Below, in pieces: positions 49,816 through 63,040 of a stretch of DNA of 64,000 nucleotides. Source of the DNA: Temnothorax longispinosus. Taxonomy: Eukaryota; Arthropoda; Insecta; Hymenoptera; Formicidae. The DNA lies in assembly GCF_030848805.1 (NCBI RefSeq), contig NC_092360.1:5146001-5210000 (forward strand), written 5' to 3'. The translations under genes and the position numbers were made by a program. Each line of letters starts with the position of its first letter. Positions within the stretch are counted from its first letter, which is position 1. The notes beneath the pieces were generated by a model that saw only the letters and a list, made by a program, of their open reading frames with translations, was not told the origin of the DNA and ran no database searches.

Positions 49816-49961
49816 TAGTGTCTATTTCTATCGATGCAGATTAACTTTAATCTCGGGTCAATTTACTTTTGATCTTTTTCTAACTCGTAGAATTAGAAAA
49901 AAGGTAAAAAGTAAATTAAACCGAGATTAAAGTTAATCTATATTGGTAGAAATGACATAGG
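49816..49961. mobile_element. Foldback repeat with GATTAACTTTAATCTCGG arms, copy 2
   Basis: Arms GCAGATTAACTTTAATCTCG and its complement, with outer TGTCTATTTCTATCGATG against CATTTCTACCAATAT, pair around a short AT-rich loop. It shares arm sequence with 30981-31210, so the two are copies of one non-autonomous family. Confidence 0.78.
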
Positions 49962-50951
49962 ACTGAATCACGCTCTACAAAACGTCATCGTTACGTTAAA
50001 AAAGGCCAAGTCGAACTTGTCACGTTTCTCGGATTCATAAATCCTGCGTTGAGGTAATGGTGACATGAACGGTAACAATTACGTGACGTTACTTTTGAAT
50101 TTTAAAAGACGTCGCGCGACGCGCCGACGATCGAAACGACTTCGTTGAATTTTTAGTATCTACATCCAAGAGGGAGAGAGAGGGAGAAAGAGAGATTGTT
50201 TGTGGGCGTAATGTATTTGTTTTATCGTCAATCGTACATCGCGGTTTACGAGGGGATCTTTCCAGTCGTATCGCGGGCGCGTTTCGTGCGCGGGCATCGT
50301 AATGTTCGGGCCGGAGTAAATCACGCCGCGCGCCGCCGCGAACAGTATATTTCGTGAACTTCGTTTAAATCGCGTAAACACGCTTTAAAACGAGAGTGGA
50401 TTCGACGATCGGCACACGAGCGCGTAAACGTAAACAGATCACGTGGGGCATGAATGAGCGTGGAAGGAGCGGAAACGAGCAACGTCGGCGCGTCGATTGT
50501 TAGTCGATACTTCGACCGATGCGGATTTTTTTCGTCCGAAATTAAAGCGTCCCCGAACGCGCCGCGATTAGATGAGAAAATAATAACGATGATTGTCGCG
50601 ATCTCGTGCTTATTTCGTTGCTCCTTTCAGCGCTCGCGTTGATTTACGGGAGCGTACGCGCGCTTCGATACGCGCACGGCGCACGTGTAGGTGCGTAGGT
50701 GTATTTGACACGTGGCGCGGGTATTGGAGCCGGCGCTAGAGGTTGATCGCGCTCTCGGCTTTTGCGGATTTACATTCCCCGCGAACGAAGGCGGCGGTGC
50801 CGACAGCGGACTTCTATACAGGTTTATGCGCCATATAGAAAGGTGGAAATTAGTAACGCAAATGTCTTCTCCCGTGAGAAACTTGTGCAATTGACATTTA
50901 ACCCTTCCCCGGAGTCTTTCTTACAATTAGACATATCAAATTTAAGAGGTG

Positions 50952-50974
50952 GATAGATAGATAGATAGATAGAT
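50952..50974. repeat. (GATA)n microsatellite
   Basis: Five to six consecutive GATA units follow TTTAAGAGGTG. Confidence 0.9.
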
Positions 50975-53900
50975 GCAAAGAGAGATAAAGTTTTATTTAA
51001 TGTACAAAAACGTGAAAAATTAACTTTTTGCATAATTTATTTCAACCCATACTGGATTTTATAATGATTAATTTCAATTGGTTGCGCATCTTTAACAATC
51101 TGGATAGATTGCAACAATCTAGTCAATAAAATTACGACAGAAAATCGAATAACAAGGAACTAAGCTTCCAACAGAAAATTGCAGCGAATTTTGATGTAGG
51201 TGTTAGCGATATTTCTCAATTTTATCTTTTGTTAAAAAAATTGCTTTATCTTTTAAGTCTTTGAGAATAAACCAAACTATTTCATCATTATTAATTAAGT
51301 GAAATGTGCAACTTGAAAGAACAGCTCTGTTTGAAAATGATATAACGAGCTTTTTTACAATATTTTTAGAAGAGCATAATTTATCGAAAATAAACAACAT
51401 AACCATATAACGTATAACCATATAACCATAGACATTAGACCTTAGTCGTTAGACATTTAAAAAATCGGTTTATTTAAATAAGCCTCTGGCCTTAGTGAAC
51501 GCGACTGCTCATACCCTCGCAATTATCTCTTTCATTGGATGATTCCAATGTGTGCCATGGGAAACAAATGTTGCGTGGCATGTAATACTCGGAGTTTCTT
51601 TGTCGGTAAAGTCTAATGGCGGTTTGAACTAGGACTAGGGGGCGATTGCACGTGTTCCACAAATAACGATCTATTATGTAAACGCTAGAAAAGAACCATT
51701 TTTAAATTTGTACGTCACTTTACATAACAACGGAATATTGCCTAACGACGTAACCACAAAGAACTGAACTTGCAGAAACGTAATGTATAACGCGTATAGA
51801 AATATTGTTGAAAGCTTGAATTTTTTTTATTTGTTTATCATAGTATCTATTGTATTTTTGTTGTTGCTTCGCTATCAAATATTTCCTGTAGGAAATCTCT
51901 GCACTGACGCGCATTCTCGCCTTATCGAATTAAAATTCCGAGAAATACGTAAAGCTTTATCTCATCAATCGTTCCCGCGAGGAAGCAAAAAAATGTGCTG
52001 GCGTCGTGGAAGATGTGTCTTCTGTTGACGACAATCGAAATTCGATTCCGTCGATTTAAGCGGCGGAGCGAAACGAGAAAACGCGAAGCACAGGTCAGTA
52101 ACAGGAGCTAATTTTAAACTCGTTGCCGCTCATTATGCAAGTCCTTTCATCACCGATCAATGCGTGCATTTCCTCTTATCGCGTGTCGATTCATAGCAAG
52201 GGCGTGGTTGAACGTGATCAATTAAATAACTTTCGAAGCTCGAGCTTATACTGCCTCCCATCTATGTGCCATTAAACGTTTTCCAACGAATTATACAAGA
52301 TAAATAATAAAAATATGAAATGACTATTTTTTATACGAGTCTTTAATCTATAAAATTAGATATTACATTTTATGTATTAGAAATATTGTATGTATCGTTA
52401 TTTTCAATTTTACATTTCCATTCTAGTAACGTAATCTCAAATTATACAGATATCGTACTCCAAAAATTATCATGTTTTTTTTTTAAAGAAATATCAAAAT
52501 ATTATATCTGACATTTTTATTTTTATTTTACGATGCCGTATATCTGTTTTTATCGCGAAAATATTTCGAGCTAAATATTTGTCACTTCAATTTCATCTCC
52601 TTTATAACATTTCGATTTCATTACCATATCGTATATTAAAAAAAATTCTTTTCAAACTGAAAAGGGGCGTGTATTAGAAGGGAAAGTATAGGGTGGAGAA
52701 GATGACATTAACACACACCTGTTGCGCCTTAGAAGCAGCCGATTGCTTCACGCTCATTCCTTTCACCTATATTGCTTTGCTATATTTCAAAGTTGGTCTT
52801 AGATAAAAGAGGTCTATCTTTGACGGCCTTATCCATTACTACCGCATAACAATGTCTCGCAATCCTAAGCGGACACTTTCTATACAACTTTACCTGTTGC
52901 AGATATAGAGAAATATTTTTTATGTCGCCGCGAAAGTTTGTGTAGTATTACGAAAAGTTGAAGTGATGAAAATTAATCCGACTGACCGCGCAATTTCAGC
53001 ACAAATTAGAACAAAAAAATGACTTCGTCGATCTTCGTCGATTGATAAATACACCTTGGACGATATAAACGACTATTAATGCGAGGATTAGCGTGCCGTT
53101 TAAACAATCTTATTATTAGCGAGGTAATCGCCTAACCGTGTATGTATTGAACGTAACGTTACTGCATAATTGCGGCGATAGAATAGTCATCCTATATACG
53201 TAGCGCATTGTGCGTAGTTCAGTGTTGCGTTTGTATCAGTGTAATTACGGTTGCACAATGCATGGCAGGATGCTTAAGAGTTTTCTAGAATTTAAAAAGC
53301 TTCGTGCTATTTATTCTTCAAGCGAATACGCTACAAGTATTCTAAATATAACTTCTCGTTGATATAGCCTTGTTCTGAGATCATTTTTCACATCGTAACG
53401 TATCCTTTTTCCATTTTATGTATGTCTACAATTCATTTAAAATCGATGGGGCCTATTAAATAAATACATATAAAATCTGCAGGAATCTAACGTGGCGTTA
53501 TTAAAGTGAAATGAGATGTGACAAAACCAAAATATTATAAACTCGATTATAAATATAGACGCACAGAGCAGTTTCACAATTGCTCTGTGCCTGGCATCAT
53601 AATAAAATAGTTTTTAAATGATTCTGAACCTAATTCATTGTATAATTTGTGTTCGAGGAGACCAAATTTAATTTAAGATATTCTAAAAATTTCATGTTAT
53701 TCCGGTTTAAGCATTTAAATTAGTTGAGTGTTTAATCAATTTCGTTTTAGTCGTGTTACATATTTTTCATCTTATATATTTCACCTTAGCAGCGCCAGGT
53801 TAAAACTTCATATCACGCGTGATATTTAAATGAGACATACGCATTTAGACAAAATTGGGCAATAGATACCCGCATATTCCCAGCTTGTACGCGAAGTATA

Positions 53901-55824
53901 TTATCTCAAACAAGAATCTCGCGTACGTATCGACATTTAATGGTTGCGGGCGGAGTCACGTTACGACGAGCTTCCGGGCCACCCGGTGTATATGAGATCT
54001 CGGTCAACCTTCTATTATAAGAAAACGTCAAAACGGGTGACAGATAAGCTTATACGCGATGCAGGCGCGTTGCGTGCGCGTACGCGCGTGTGCGGAAGGT
54101 TACGCGCGGGTCGATCTGCCGCCGAGATAAAATCGGAATATCGCGGATATAATCGGGCGATTATTCATCGCGAATACGTTTCCCGCAGCGCGCGTAGATA
54201 AAAAGAAAAGAGCATAGCTGTTGCTGCCTGCCTTCATTCCGGTTATTATCCTTGCCCGCGCCGGACCCCGCTCCCGAGACGGCCGATAATGCCAATGGGC
54301 CTCAAAATAGCTCCTCGTCACGGTTTAATGGGGCCCGTTCGCCGCGGCTCGCGAATACTTTTGCTGCGCCGTAGTTTCCATAATGAAAACGCCAAGACTG
54401 CCTCGTCGAGGCTCTCATGATCATCCCGATGCACGATGCGAGGAGACGCGCGTTTGACTTTGGCTGCGGCGTATTACGAGACGTATGAGGTCTATAATTG
54501 TGAGACGTCCTGTATAGAGAGCTTCGTTTGATGTCTTTTACCGGGAAGGAACATCTTGAATTACCATGTGAACTATTCTGCGTTTAAATGGGTTTTCGTC
54601 ATGGTCATTTATATCTCTTGGACATTTATGTTTCTAAGTTGTCCTTTTATCTTTTCGGGCGCGTATGTGTGTATACACATGGGTGTTTGTTTTATTTATT
54701 TTATGGTTTCAGACTTGCCAAAAATGACTTACGTAAAACGAATTAAATTGATGTAGAAAATTTAAAGAAGAAATCCCGACATTGATATTATATGATAAAC
54801 CGCGTGTGTGCGTAGTTTATTTCCAGATTTTTTTTGGAAAATTCAACGAATATTAATGTCCGTGCATTACATTTTATGTTATCTCTTTATGCATTAGCCT
54901 TATTTTTTTATCATAATGTAATTCTTTTCGTTGCTCGTGCAATTTTTTATCATATTTATGACCTATTTATATAACGAGATTAAGATTCGCGATTTCAAGA
55001 ATTTTTTTTGTCAAACAGGCTGACGTTGCGGTTTCCTTGTTATAATCGCGCTTTGGAACGTGTGAGACGTAGCATATATTTTCCCACATATGACGCATAC
55101 AGTCTACGGTCAAATTGTAAATAGAATATCATTTCGCCTGCAGACGAAATAATTATCTGTCGGAAAAAATATTAAACTCATTTCTAAGGGTATTAAATAT
55201 CTAAGCATTTTAATATATCTATTATCTTAACTTTTTTTGTCTGCTAATCCATTAAGGATCCTAAAAATATTATATTTCTTGCAATTGTATTTTCTAATTC
55301 TATAAGCCGGCAAATCTGGAAACTGCAAAAACTAATCGTCTTACGGTCCACGTACAATGACGCAACATATGGACGTTATTAAACGCGCTCATTAATGTAC
55401 GAGCGTTTTTTATTGATACATACATTCAATGAGCTTTACTTATCTCCAGATAAAAAAAGAATGCACCGTGCGGCGAATGTTTCGTGACTCGAAACGCGAC
55501 TCGCCGCGCTCTCCGATTAATAATTAGAGAAGGTTAATTTAATTTCCTACTTTGCCGTCGGGATTATTGGGCGGTTAACGCGGCCGTTAGGCCGCTTTAA
55601 ATGGCCGTAGACCACGTCGGCACTGACGCTCCGGTGATTTTACCGGTCATAAAGTTTGGGAGGTGCTATTTTCGTCTCCTCCCACCGACCGCAACCGGAC
55701 GGCCGGCGGTATACGAAGATGCTGCCACATTTCTTCCATACGCATCTCCGATCTCCGCGCGAGCTGTTATAATTGCAACGGCGAGTAGGAGAGGCCCCTC
55801 TGGCCCATTTGCTTTTACCCGGAC

Positions 55825-55848
55825 TCGACTCGACTCGACTCGACTCGT
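55825..55848. repeat. (ACTCG)n microsatellite
   Basis: About five tandem ACTCG units occur in a locally GC-rich stretch. Confidence 0.85.
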
Positions 55849-56524
55849 TGCACTCCGGACGGGTGTTGAAACCAGTCGGGTGACGTCACGTATAATTACT
55901 TCTTTGATTCACTCTCTTTCTCTTCTATGGTGCCTCCGGCACGACAAATTCGTCGGTCTCGATCAGTGGTGTAACGGGCACCGCGCACTTTTGGGCGCCC
56001 CGCGACACATGTAATATCTTAAGCATGTAAGATGCATGTGAGATGTAAAAAACTAACTATCCTGCATTTACACACTTGTTCACGGTAAATTTTTCTACGA
56101 TTGTTTTCGGTCTAGAAGCTAATTAAATGACAAATATTGTGTCTAATGTATGCTAAAACACAGTGCTCTCGTCTCCTAGATTTCTTTGACACTTGAACGT
56201 TTTTGCTCAAAACCATCGATATAGTAAAATCTAAGGTGTTTTCGAATTTAAACAAATTTCGCTACTCTTTCAATAATATACCTTAGGACAACAATTACTG
56301 CCACTATTACTATTCTACAATAAAACTATGTTTTTATGGATAATATATTTAGACATTAATTTGTTTTTTTTTTATTACAATGACGGTTTACGTTCGACTG
56401 ATAAGAATACGACATTCGTGCCAGATTGGAAAGATCCCAGATTCGGACAGATCCAGAAAAGGCTGTTGAAGAAGATTTTACTTTATACACGTGTTCTTCT
56501 GGATGAATAAATAACTCGTAAAGC

Positions 56525-56677
56525 CTTGTGTCCACGATACTAGAAATCACTCCGAGATCTCGAACGGAGAAAAAATTGACCAATCATATTTAAACAGTTC
56601 GGCAATTGACCAATGCAATTGGTTAATTCTTTCTCCGTCCGAGATCTCGGAGCGATTTCTAGCATCGTGGACACAAG
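56525..56677. mobile_element. 153-bp foldback element with CTTGTGTCCACGAT ends
   Basis: Ends CTTGTGTCCACGAT and ATCGTGGACACAAG continue inward as CTAGAAATC, CTCCGAGATCTCG and ACGGAGAAA with few mismatches. The loop contains two ATTGACCAAT-like motifs. There is no coding capacity and no clear target duplication. Confidence 0.8.
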
Positions 56678-56839
56678 AGACTTAATGCAGGATCACGTGC
56701 CAACAAACGATGTTGCACACGGCCGCGAGTGCGGTTCATCAATTTTCACGCTCGTGGCACGACTTGCGTCTACGTAGTCGTGTGAGACGGCGATATACCT
56801 TTCGCATTTTACTCGAGAAAAAGCATGGTAATTAAACAG

Positions 56840-57320
56840 GTGTTACCTATAGCGCCGCGTCGAACCGTCGCGGTCTTACGATTACGCTACTGACGCCGCG
56901 AGTTTGCTCTCGCCTCTCTCCTCCCCGCTCTCTCCTCCTCCTCCTCCTCCTCTTGCTCTTTCTCTCTCCCTCCCTCTCTGTTTTCATTCTGGCCGCTCTA
57001 CCCGCCGTCCCTTCCGCGCGCTTATCTCGACGCGCGGTTAAAAATAGATCCTGTCACGGCCATCGGCGACATTTTAAAAAGCTGAGCGGTCGAGCAGCGC
57101 GCGCGAGGGCGAGCGAGTGAGCGACCGAACGGCCGAGAAACGAACGGGCGAATTAGCGAGCGAGCGAGCGAGCGAGCGCGGCTGGTGGCGCCTCCTCGAA
57201 ACGGCGTTTCGTCCGCACGATTCTTCCGCTGCCGATCCACCTGTTCCTCGAGCAGTCGCCCTCCGTCGCGGCTCGGTCGGTACGTCCCCGAGGTACTCCT
57301 TTAGAGGCGGAGGGGAATAA
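56840..57320 (+). promoter_or_regulatory. Candidate alternative foraging promoter with noncoding exon
   Basis: A sharp CpG-rich island lies in the presumed intron. It contains CTCC repeats (56930-56960), a TTAAAAATAG TATA-like motif near 57039, a GAGC tetranucleotide run (57155-57178) and a consensus-like donor GGTCGGTACGT at 57276-57285. Insect foraging genes use several promoters, so an alternative first exon is plausible. No coding similarity is seen. Confidence 0.3.
57155..57178. repeat. (GAGC)n microsatellite
   Basis: Six GAGC units lie within the CpG-rich island. Confidence 0.9.
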
Positions 57321-57782
57321 GGACATAAGGAAGAGAGAAAACCAAGATTTAGGAATAAATGAGAAATTTTCCCTTATGCATCGAGAAACGGTAAACTATA
57401 CTATTTTAAGATAATTTGCAGTTGGTATTTTAAACAAACTTATCTTCACCGGAAATTTCAGAAACTTATCTTTATCAGTAAACAATTGACAAAAATGATT
57501 TTTACTTGACCTATAACTGGTCACATTTATTAATTGTATTAATTATTAGCTAGTATTTTACTTATTTTATATTTGTAAAACAGAAGAAGCAAATTAAAAA
57601 TGGAAACGGAAGTTGCAACCCGACTAAGAACCAAAACTATATGTGCAATATGTACATACATATGTATGATATATATGTATGTATATTTTGTAGCTATAGC
57701 TCTTATTACACTCTTGACATATATAAGATTAAGAAGGATCAAGTGGAAATATACTTTTATCAACATGGGATTTTTGAGAAAA

Positions 57783-58288
57783 TCGAGTTACATCCGGAAA
57801 TCGAACGACGCCGTCTTCGACGATTTGCTCCTAGATAAATTTCGTTTACACACGCTAGGAAGAAAAAACAAAATAAATAGATATAACATAAATATGTACG
57901 CATGTAAAATAATATGTAAATTGCGTCGATGGACGCCTCTACGTCACAGTAACGTCGACAGATCGCGAAGGATACCCTAAAAGCTTCTCGGGAGCATCGA
58001 ACTCTGAGTCAGACAAATGAGCCTGGACTTTGCGTAAACGCGGTTATTTACGGTTATCAGCGTATCGTCGTGGCTACAAAAATAACCACCGACCGCTTTC
58101 GTTACTCGACCCGCTCTTATCGATGAATTGATTCGATAACGCTTAACAACGGCATAGCGGAGCGATTTGACGTGCAGTCCGAGCCTTGATTTACAGACGC
58201 GATCGTCGACGCCGTCTTTGAACGCGCCTTTGAACGCGCCTCGAGTTACATCCGGAAATCGGGCGACGCTCTCTCCGACGACGGTTTA
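57783..58288 (+). repeat. Pair of 48-base direct repeats 458 bp apart
   Basis: TCGAGTTACATCCGGAAATC occurs at 57783 and again at 58241, and similarity continues for about 28 further bases (CGACG...TTCGACGA against CGACG...CCGACGA). A tandem TTTGAACGCGCC pair directly precedes the second copy. Confidence 0.8.
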
Positions 58289-58956
58289 TTCAATATCTGC
58301 TCTCCTCTGCCGCTGCTCTTGTGCCCCTAAACGGATATGACGCGCGTGCGAGTGGTTTCAACTTTGGCTACGCTTAGGACGCGATTAAAGTGACCAGTTT
58401 TTGTACGGCTTAAATCGGTACAGCTTTTCTTTTCTTTTTTTTTTACGTTTAGAAAGTTCCTTCGTGTGAACTCGTTGGAATGAGTATTCCATGTATTCCA
58501 TGAGTCGAAATACGTATACTTGCTGTAACTCAAGCGATCAGATGTATTTCTGTTTAATCATTGTGACGAGTTTGGAAATTAGTGACACTAAACATATGTT
58601 GAAAGAACAATTTTTCCAATGAGTAATATCTGAGAAATATCGAGTAAATTTTACTCTAGAATGTTTATTATTCTTAATATGTAAGGTATACGCAGAATTA
58701 TATATCAATATCAAGATTAAAATGCTTGAAAACATATTTACTACTGTGCGATATGCCATGCCACATGCCACAGCGCGTGAATTTCGGACAATGATTGATT
58801 GATCAACTTTGTAAACGCTTCTCACTTTACAAACTAATATAGTCTCGGCATTTTGATATTAGGATTTTAATCTGAAAATGATCTCAAGAGTCTGCCATTA
58901 ATGGATGTCACGGCAGTCGGATAAGTCTGGGATACCCTGTGTACATATTGTATATA

Positions 58957-58960
<4 letters not shown>

Positions 58961-58999
<39 letters not shown>

Positions 59000-59015
59000 G
59001 TATATGTATATGTAT
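58961..59015. repeat. (TA)n followed by (TATATG)n microsatellite
   Basis: About 16 TA units grade into four TATATG units. Confidence 0.92.
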
Positions 59016-62000
59016 AAAATTATATGGAAGTTAAAATTTGGCGTCTTATTTCTCGCGTGAGAAAATGAATGTGGGAACGATGTAGTTGATTTGTGAAATA
59101 ATCATATAGAGAAGCTTGAAAAAATCTTGCGTCAGAAAATTGTAGCTCACGAATATTCGAAATACTTGTGACGGCTCGACGATGTAAATTGGTCAGCGTC
59201 TTTCTGGTCGTGTTAAACCAGAGCGTTTCACGCGAACCGTTCAACCGGCTAGAGACCATCGGTTGGTGCTCCCAACAATCGAGATTGGCCTGGCATTCCG
59301 CGAGATCATCATGGAATTCACATCTGGGCAGCCACGGCCCGAAACGCTACGTATAGTATTCCACTTCGTTATATATCACGCTAACGATCCGGCCTGCGGA
59401 TCTAGCACCTGTTCCCTTTATGCGATCTCGGCGTTTTTTCGTAAACTTCTCTCTCGCGTCTGGTGCAGCGTATTTATCCTACGCACGTTTTATTTATACG
59501 CGTGCGCGTTCAATAAATATGTATATACGTGTGTCAAGTGCTCCGTAAATATTACTTATTAATGTAGTACCTCGGTGTGGAGCAGCGCATTTGTTTTCGT
59601 GTCACGCTTGCGTAGTCCCTGTTATCAATAGGCAAATAGGAATTTCAACCACTGTATAATTTACACCCATTTGTGTTAGAAATACGCTTACTGTGTTATC
59701 GCATATGGACTATTATCTAGCGCTATCAATTCTGATATACGGGTACAACATTTCAGAATTCTGTTGACAGTCTTTGAAGTGTCATTTTTTAAAATGTCTT
59801 TTCTCGTTATTAAACATTTTTTTTAATTATTAATATCTGTTTCAATTTTTTTTCCGTGATTAAATTTCTCAGAATGCGGGTGTATAAAGTTGTCCTGTAA
59901 AATTTTCCGTCTATAAACATTCACGTACAATTTGTTTTTACCATAATCCTTTATTTTATTCTAAGAGTATTTTAATTTTGCTTATACTTGCTTCTGTTTT
60001 GAAGCATAACAAGTCTATCTCTACCATCTCTTTTATGTGTAAAAATATAATTCTATTTATAGAGATGTTTAATGATGAACAATATATAGGACAATACACT
60101 TATTTGTGTAAACATGCCTCGTATGAAGCACTCTCATTATCGTAAAATCTCGCATGATGATTCGAGTAGTTACGTGAGTACCGGTTATATGATATCATCC
60201 TACCTGCAAAGATTTTGCATAGACATAGTACGTAGAATAACGATTGCAAAATAGAAACGCGCAAAGGCTTTCGAGGATTCGGTGTACGCGACTTAAATAA
60301 TTCAAGTGCCCCATAATAGGCTTGATTCCACATGTATACGTGGATGATTAAGTCTCTTTTACGCGATCTGTACTACCTCCCGGGGAAATTCTTCGACGGA
60401 TTTTCATCGTCCGTTTAATATCGCGAAGAAAAAGAACATTGTATTTTGCTCCGAGATCGAGAATTTAAAAGTCAGACATTTTATGCAATACTTACCGCTA
60501 TTTTTCTAGACTGTTGCTCGATTATGCGGCGTGTAAAACAGACATTATGCATACGCCTCGCCGATTGTAGATGCGCTGTCGAAAGCTAGACAAGGTCTCT
60601 TTAATCGCGCACGTGTATCTTTAAGGAATACGCGTTGAAGAAACTAACAATCTGCGCTTGTCATTGTCCCGGTTAATTGCATTGCTTAGTAGCCGAATGT
60701 TTTAAGATAGCAAAACGTGCCAAGTTGTGTTCTCTTTGTATTTCTTTTTTATTCTATTCAATCCTTCTGTTCAATATTAATGATTCTTTATGTTATTTAT
60801 GTTACTAATCATGAGGTTGAAATACATTATTGCACGAAATTAATTATGAATTCAATGAACGTGAAATTCCATTCTGTTTTATGGCGATAAATCTAAGCAG
60901 AGGTTTTTAGTCTATATATTATTTTATTGTATTCTGATTTCTATCTTAAATCACTATTCTAATTATAAATGCAATCAATCGCATACATGCGTTTTTGTTA
61001 AGATACTCGTTACTGAGGAGTGACATAAGAATTCACGCCTGTCACTGTCTTGATTGATTACACGAGTTTACGAGTGATGTCAGTTTTTTAAAATAGTAAA
61101 AACCACAATTAGTTTTAGTCTTAATATTTCAATAGCGATGGAGTTTTAATAGCAGAGATACTATCGGCAGAATAGTTATTTTTAAATGCTTGATGCATTA
61201 ATTTTTCTTCCGTTCGGATCAGTACGATGATACATTTATGTATAAATGTAACAATTCTTATGAAATGTTTAGCGTTAGAGAGAGACAAAAAATATTCTGT
61301 TAAACTTCTAAAACACAAAATCTTCCTAGTAAACGCGATGATAATTCACCATTAATAATGCTTTTTTTCCAACGTTTACAACGTTCGCGGCCAATGTAAT
61401 ACGTAACCATTTTTTGTTAGTCAACGATAATGACACGATGTATGACGTATGGCATGTAATGTGAATGCGAGAATTCAAATTGATTACGTAAAATCGCTAC
61501 GTGCGATTTTCATAATTCTACGATGATATCGTGGTTGAAGTTTTATTTGCAAGATTTACGGGATCGATGGCTAATGGCTCATTAGGGAAGAGATTCTGTA
61601 ACCTGTTCTGCAAGTATATAGCACAGAAGATTTATTTGCATCTTTGCATCTAATAAACCTAGAACGGCTTGTAAGTTAGCGATAGGTGAAAAGCGTCAGT
61701 CAACGAGGACATGATACCATGTATAGAGCTACCTGAGCGTTTTTCCTCGTACGTCGCGTCACAGCGAGAGAGAAAGAAAGACTCCTTTTCTCTCGGTGGT
61801 TACAACGTGCCAAAGTCAAGGAAGCCGTCAGGGCCGCAACCGGCTAAAGGCCGGTTTTGTATGTAGGGCGCATCGGGTACGAGGCATAAATCGCTCGAGG
61901 CATTCGCCAACGCAAAGAGTAGACTGACAAAACGTGCACGCGCGACCAATGGCGTAGCAAGTAAACGCTTTATTTTCTAAAGTTAACCCGAGTCTCCGCG

Positions 62001-62060
62001 GGAAAATTTATCTTTTTATCTGGCAGAATACGTCTTTAATTCTGTCAAAACAGAGATATT

Positions 62061-62245
62061 GTCTGCGTTCAGCGGAAAAGACAACTTAATTAGTAAACGC
62101 TTAGCGATTCTTTAATATGATTGTTATGATTGTGTTCTTACCTTTAAAGTTCCTCGTTAGCTCTAACAATAAAGTGTAGAAACCAATCGTAATAAAGAAT
62201 CCCTAATAAGCGTTTACCAAACTGCTTTTTCTGCTGAACGCAGCC
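62061..62245. mobile_element. Foldback MITE with GTCTGCGTTCAGC termini
   Basis: A 185-bp element with ends GTCTGCGTTCAGC and GCTGAACGCAGCC. The inner arms contain GTAAACGCTTAG/TAAGCGTTTAC and GATTCTTTAATATGATTG against CAATCGTAATAAAGAATC. Flanks ATT and AAT differ by one base. It is the full-length relative of the nested copy at 26093. Confidence 0.82.
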
Positions 62246-62499
62246 AATCTTTATATATAAAGAACTTGTATACTTTTCTAGAGAAACAAAATCTCTTAAA
62301 ATTTCTATTTTATTTGATATCTCTATCTACTATCCCATTGTGATGCGAGTTGTACGACATGCAAAATAATGGAGCAAATATTACTGTCAATCATATTATA
62401 CAATTAGTGTTTAAACGGTAGAATTAATTTATAAAATCTACAGATCTCATGTGAAGTTAATTTTCACATCTCTCGTAAATAATATAAAAATAAACTTTC

Positions 62500-63040
62500 G
62501 AAATCTCGATTGACACTCCAATTCTTCACCGCGCCATTGTCAGCGCGCAACAGTCGTGAGCGCACGTGGGATCGGTAGGATAGATCGGCACGTATACATG
62601 TATGTACGTAGCGGTAGTCGGCCAGGGGCGGTCGGATCGGAGGGCCAAAATGATCGGTGAAAGGAGAGACCATTATTTTTTTTTTTTTAAATCGGCCACC
62701 GAGGCGGCCTTGCGAACGCAACGGCGGTGACGACGACGGCGGGAGAACGAGCGTTTGGAGGAAGCCGCGAGAGTCGCGATTAAAACGTAAAAATAGCTGG
62801 TGCGCGTACTATACGACGATAGTCGTTGCCGCCCCGTGGTCTAACACGCGAACCCGGAGCGACTTCCTCGGTTGCACGCTATGTGCGTGTGTATACGCGT
62901 GCTCCTCGTGGTCCCCCTCGCGCTTACCGATCATCAGTTCGATCGTGTCACTTCGGGGAACGACAGGCCGCGCCGTCTTTTCGGGAGATCCATTTCCGTG
63001 CCATTATCGCGTCCGCGTAAATCGTTAATCGTCGATCGCA
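62500..63040. other. CpG-rich patch near the window end
   Basis: Locally raised GC and CpG content with CGG and GACGACG motifs. The open frames do not match a known domain. It could be another promoter of the kinase gene; nothing decides this. Confidence 0.25.

Larger units (their letters stand above)
48732..56524 (+). other. Long noncoding stretch, probably foraging intron 1
   Basis: No exon of the kinase (cGMP-binding repeats or catalytic loop) is seen. GC-rich patches occur at 49330-49480, 50640-50780 and 53940-54320. Simple repeats are (GATA)n at 50952-50974 and (ACTCG)n at 55825-55848. One foldback element lies at 49816-49961. Open frames here show no recognisable domains. Confidence 0.5.
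57321..62460. other. Noncoding, probably foraging intron
   Basis: AT-rich sequence with a (TA)n tract at 58961-59015, a duplicated 48-base block (57783 and 58241), and one foldback element at 62061-62245. No gene is recognised. Confidence 0.45.

Noticed and set aside
54556..54756. 66-codon hydrophobic plus-strand frame as a small membrane peptide
   Set aside because: It lies in AT-rich intronic DNA where T-rich frames look hydrophobic. There is no start or splice context.
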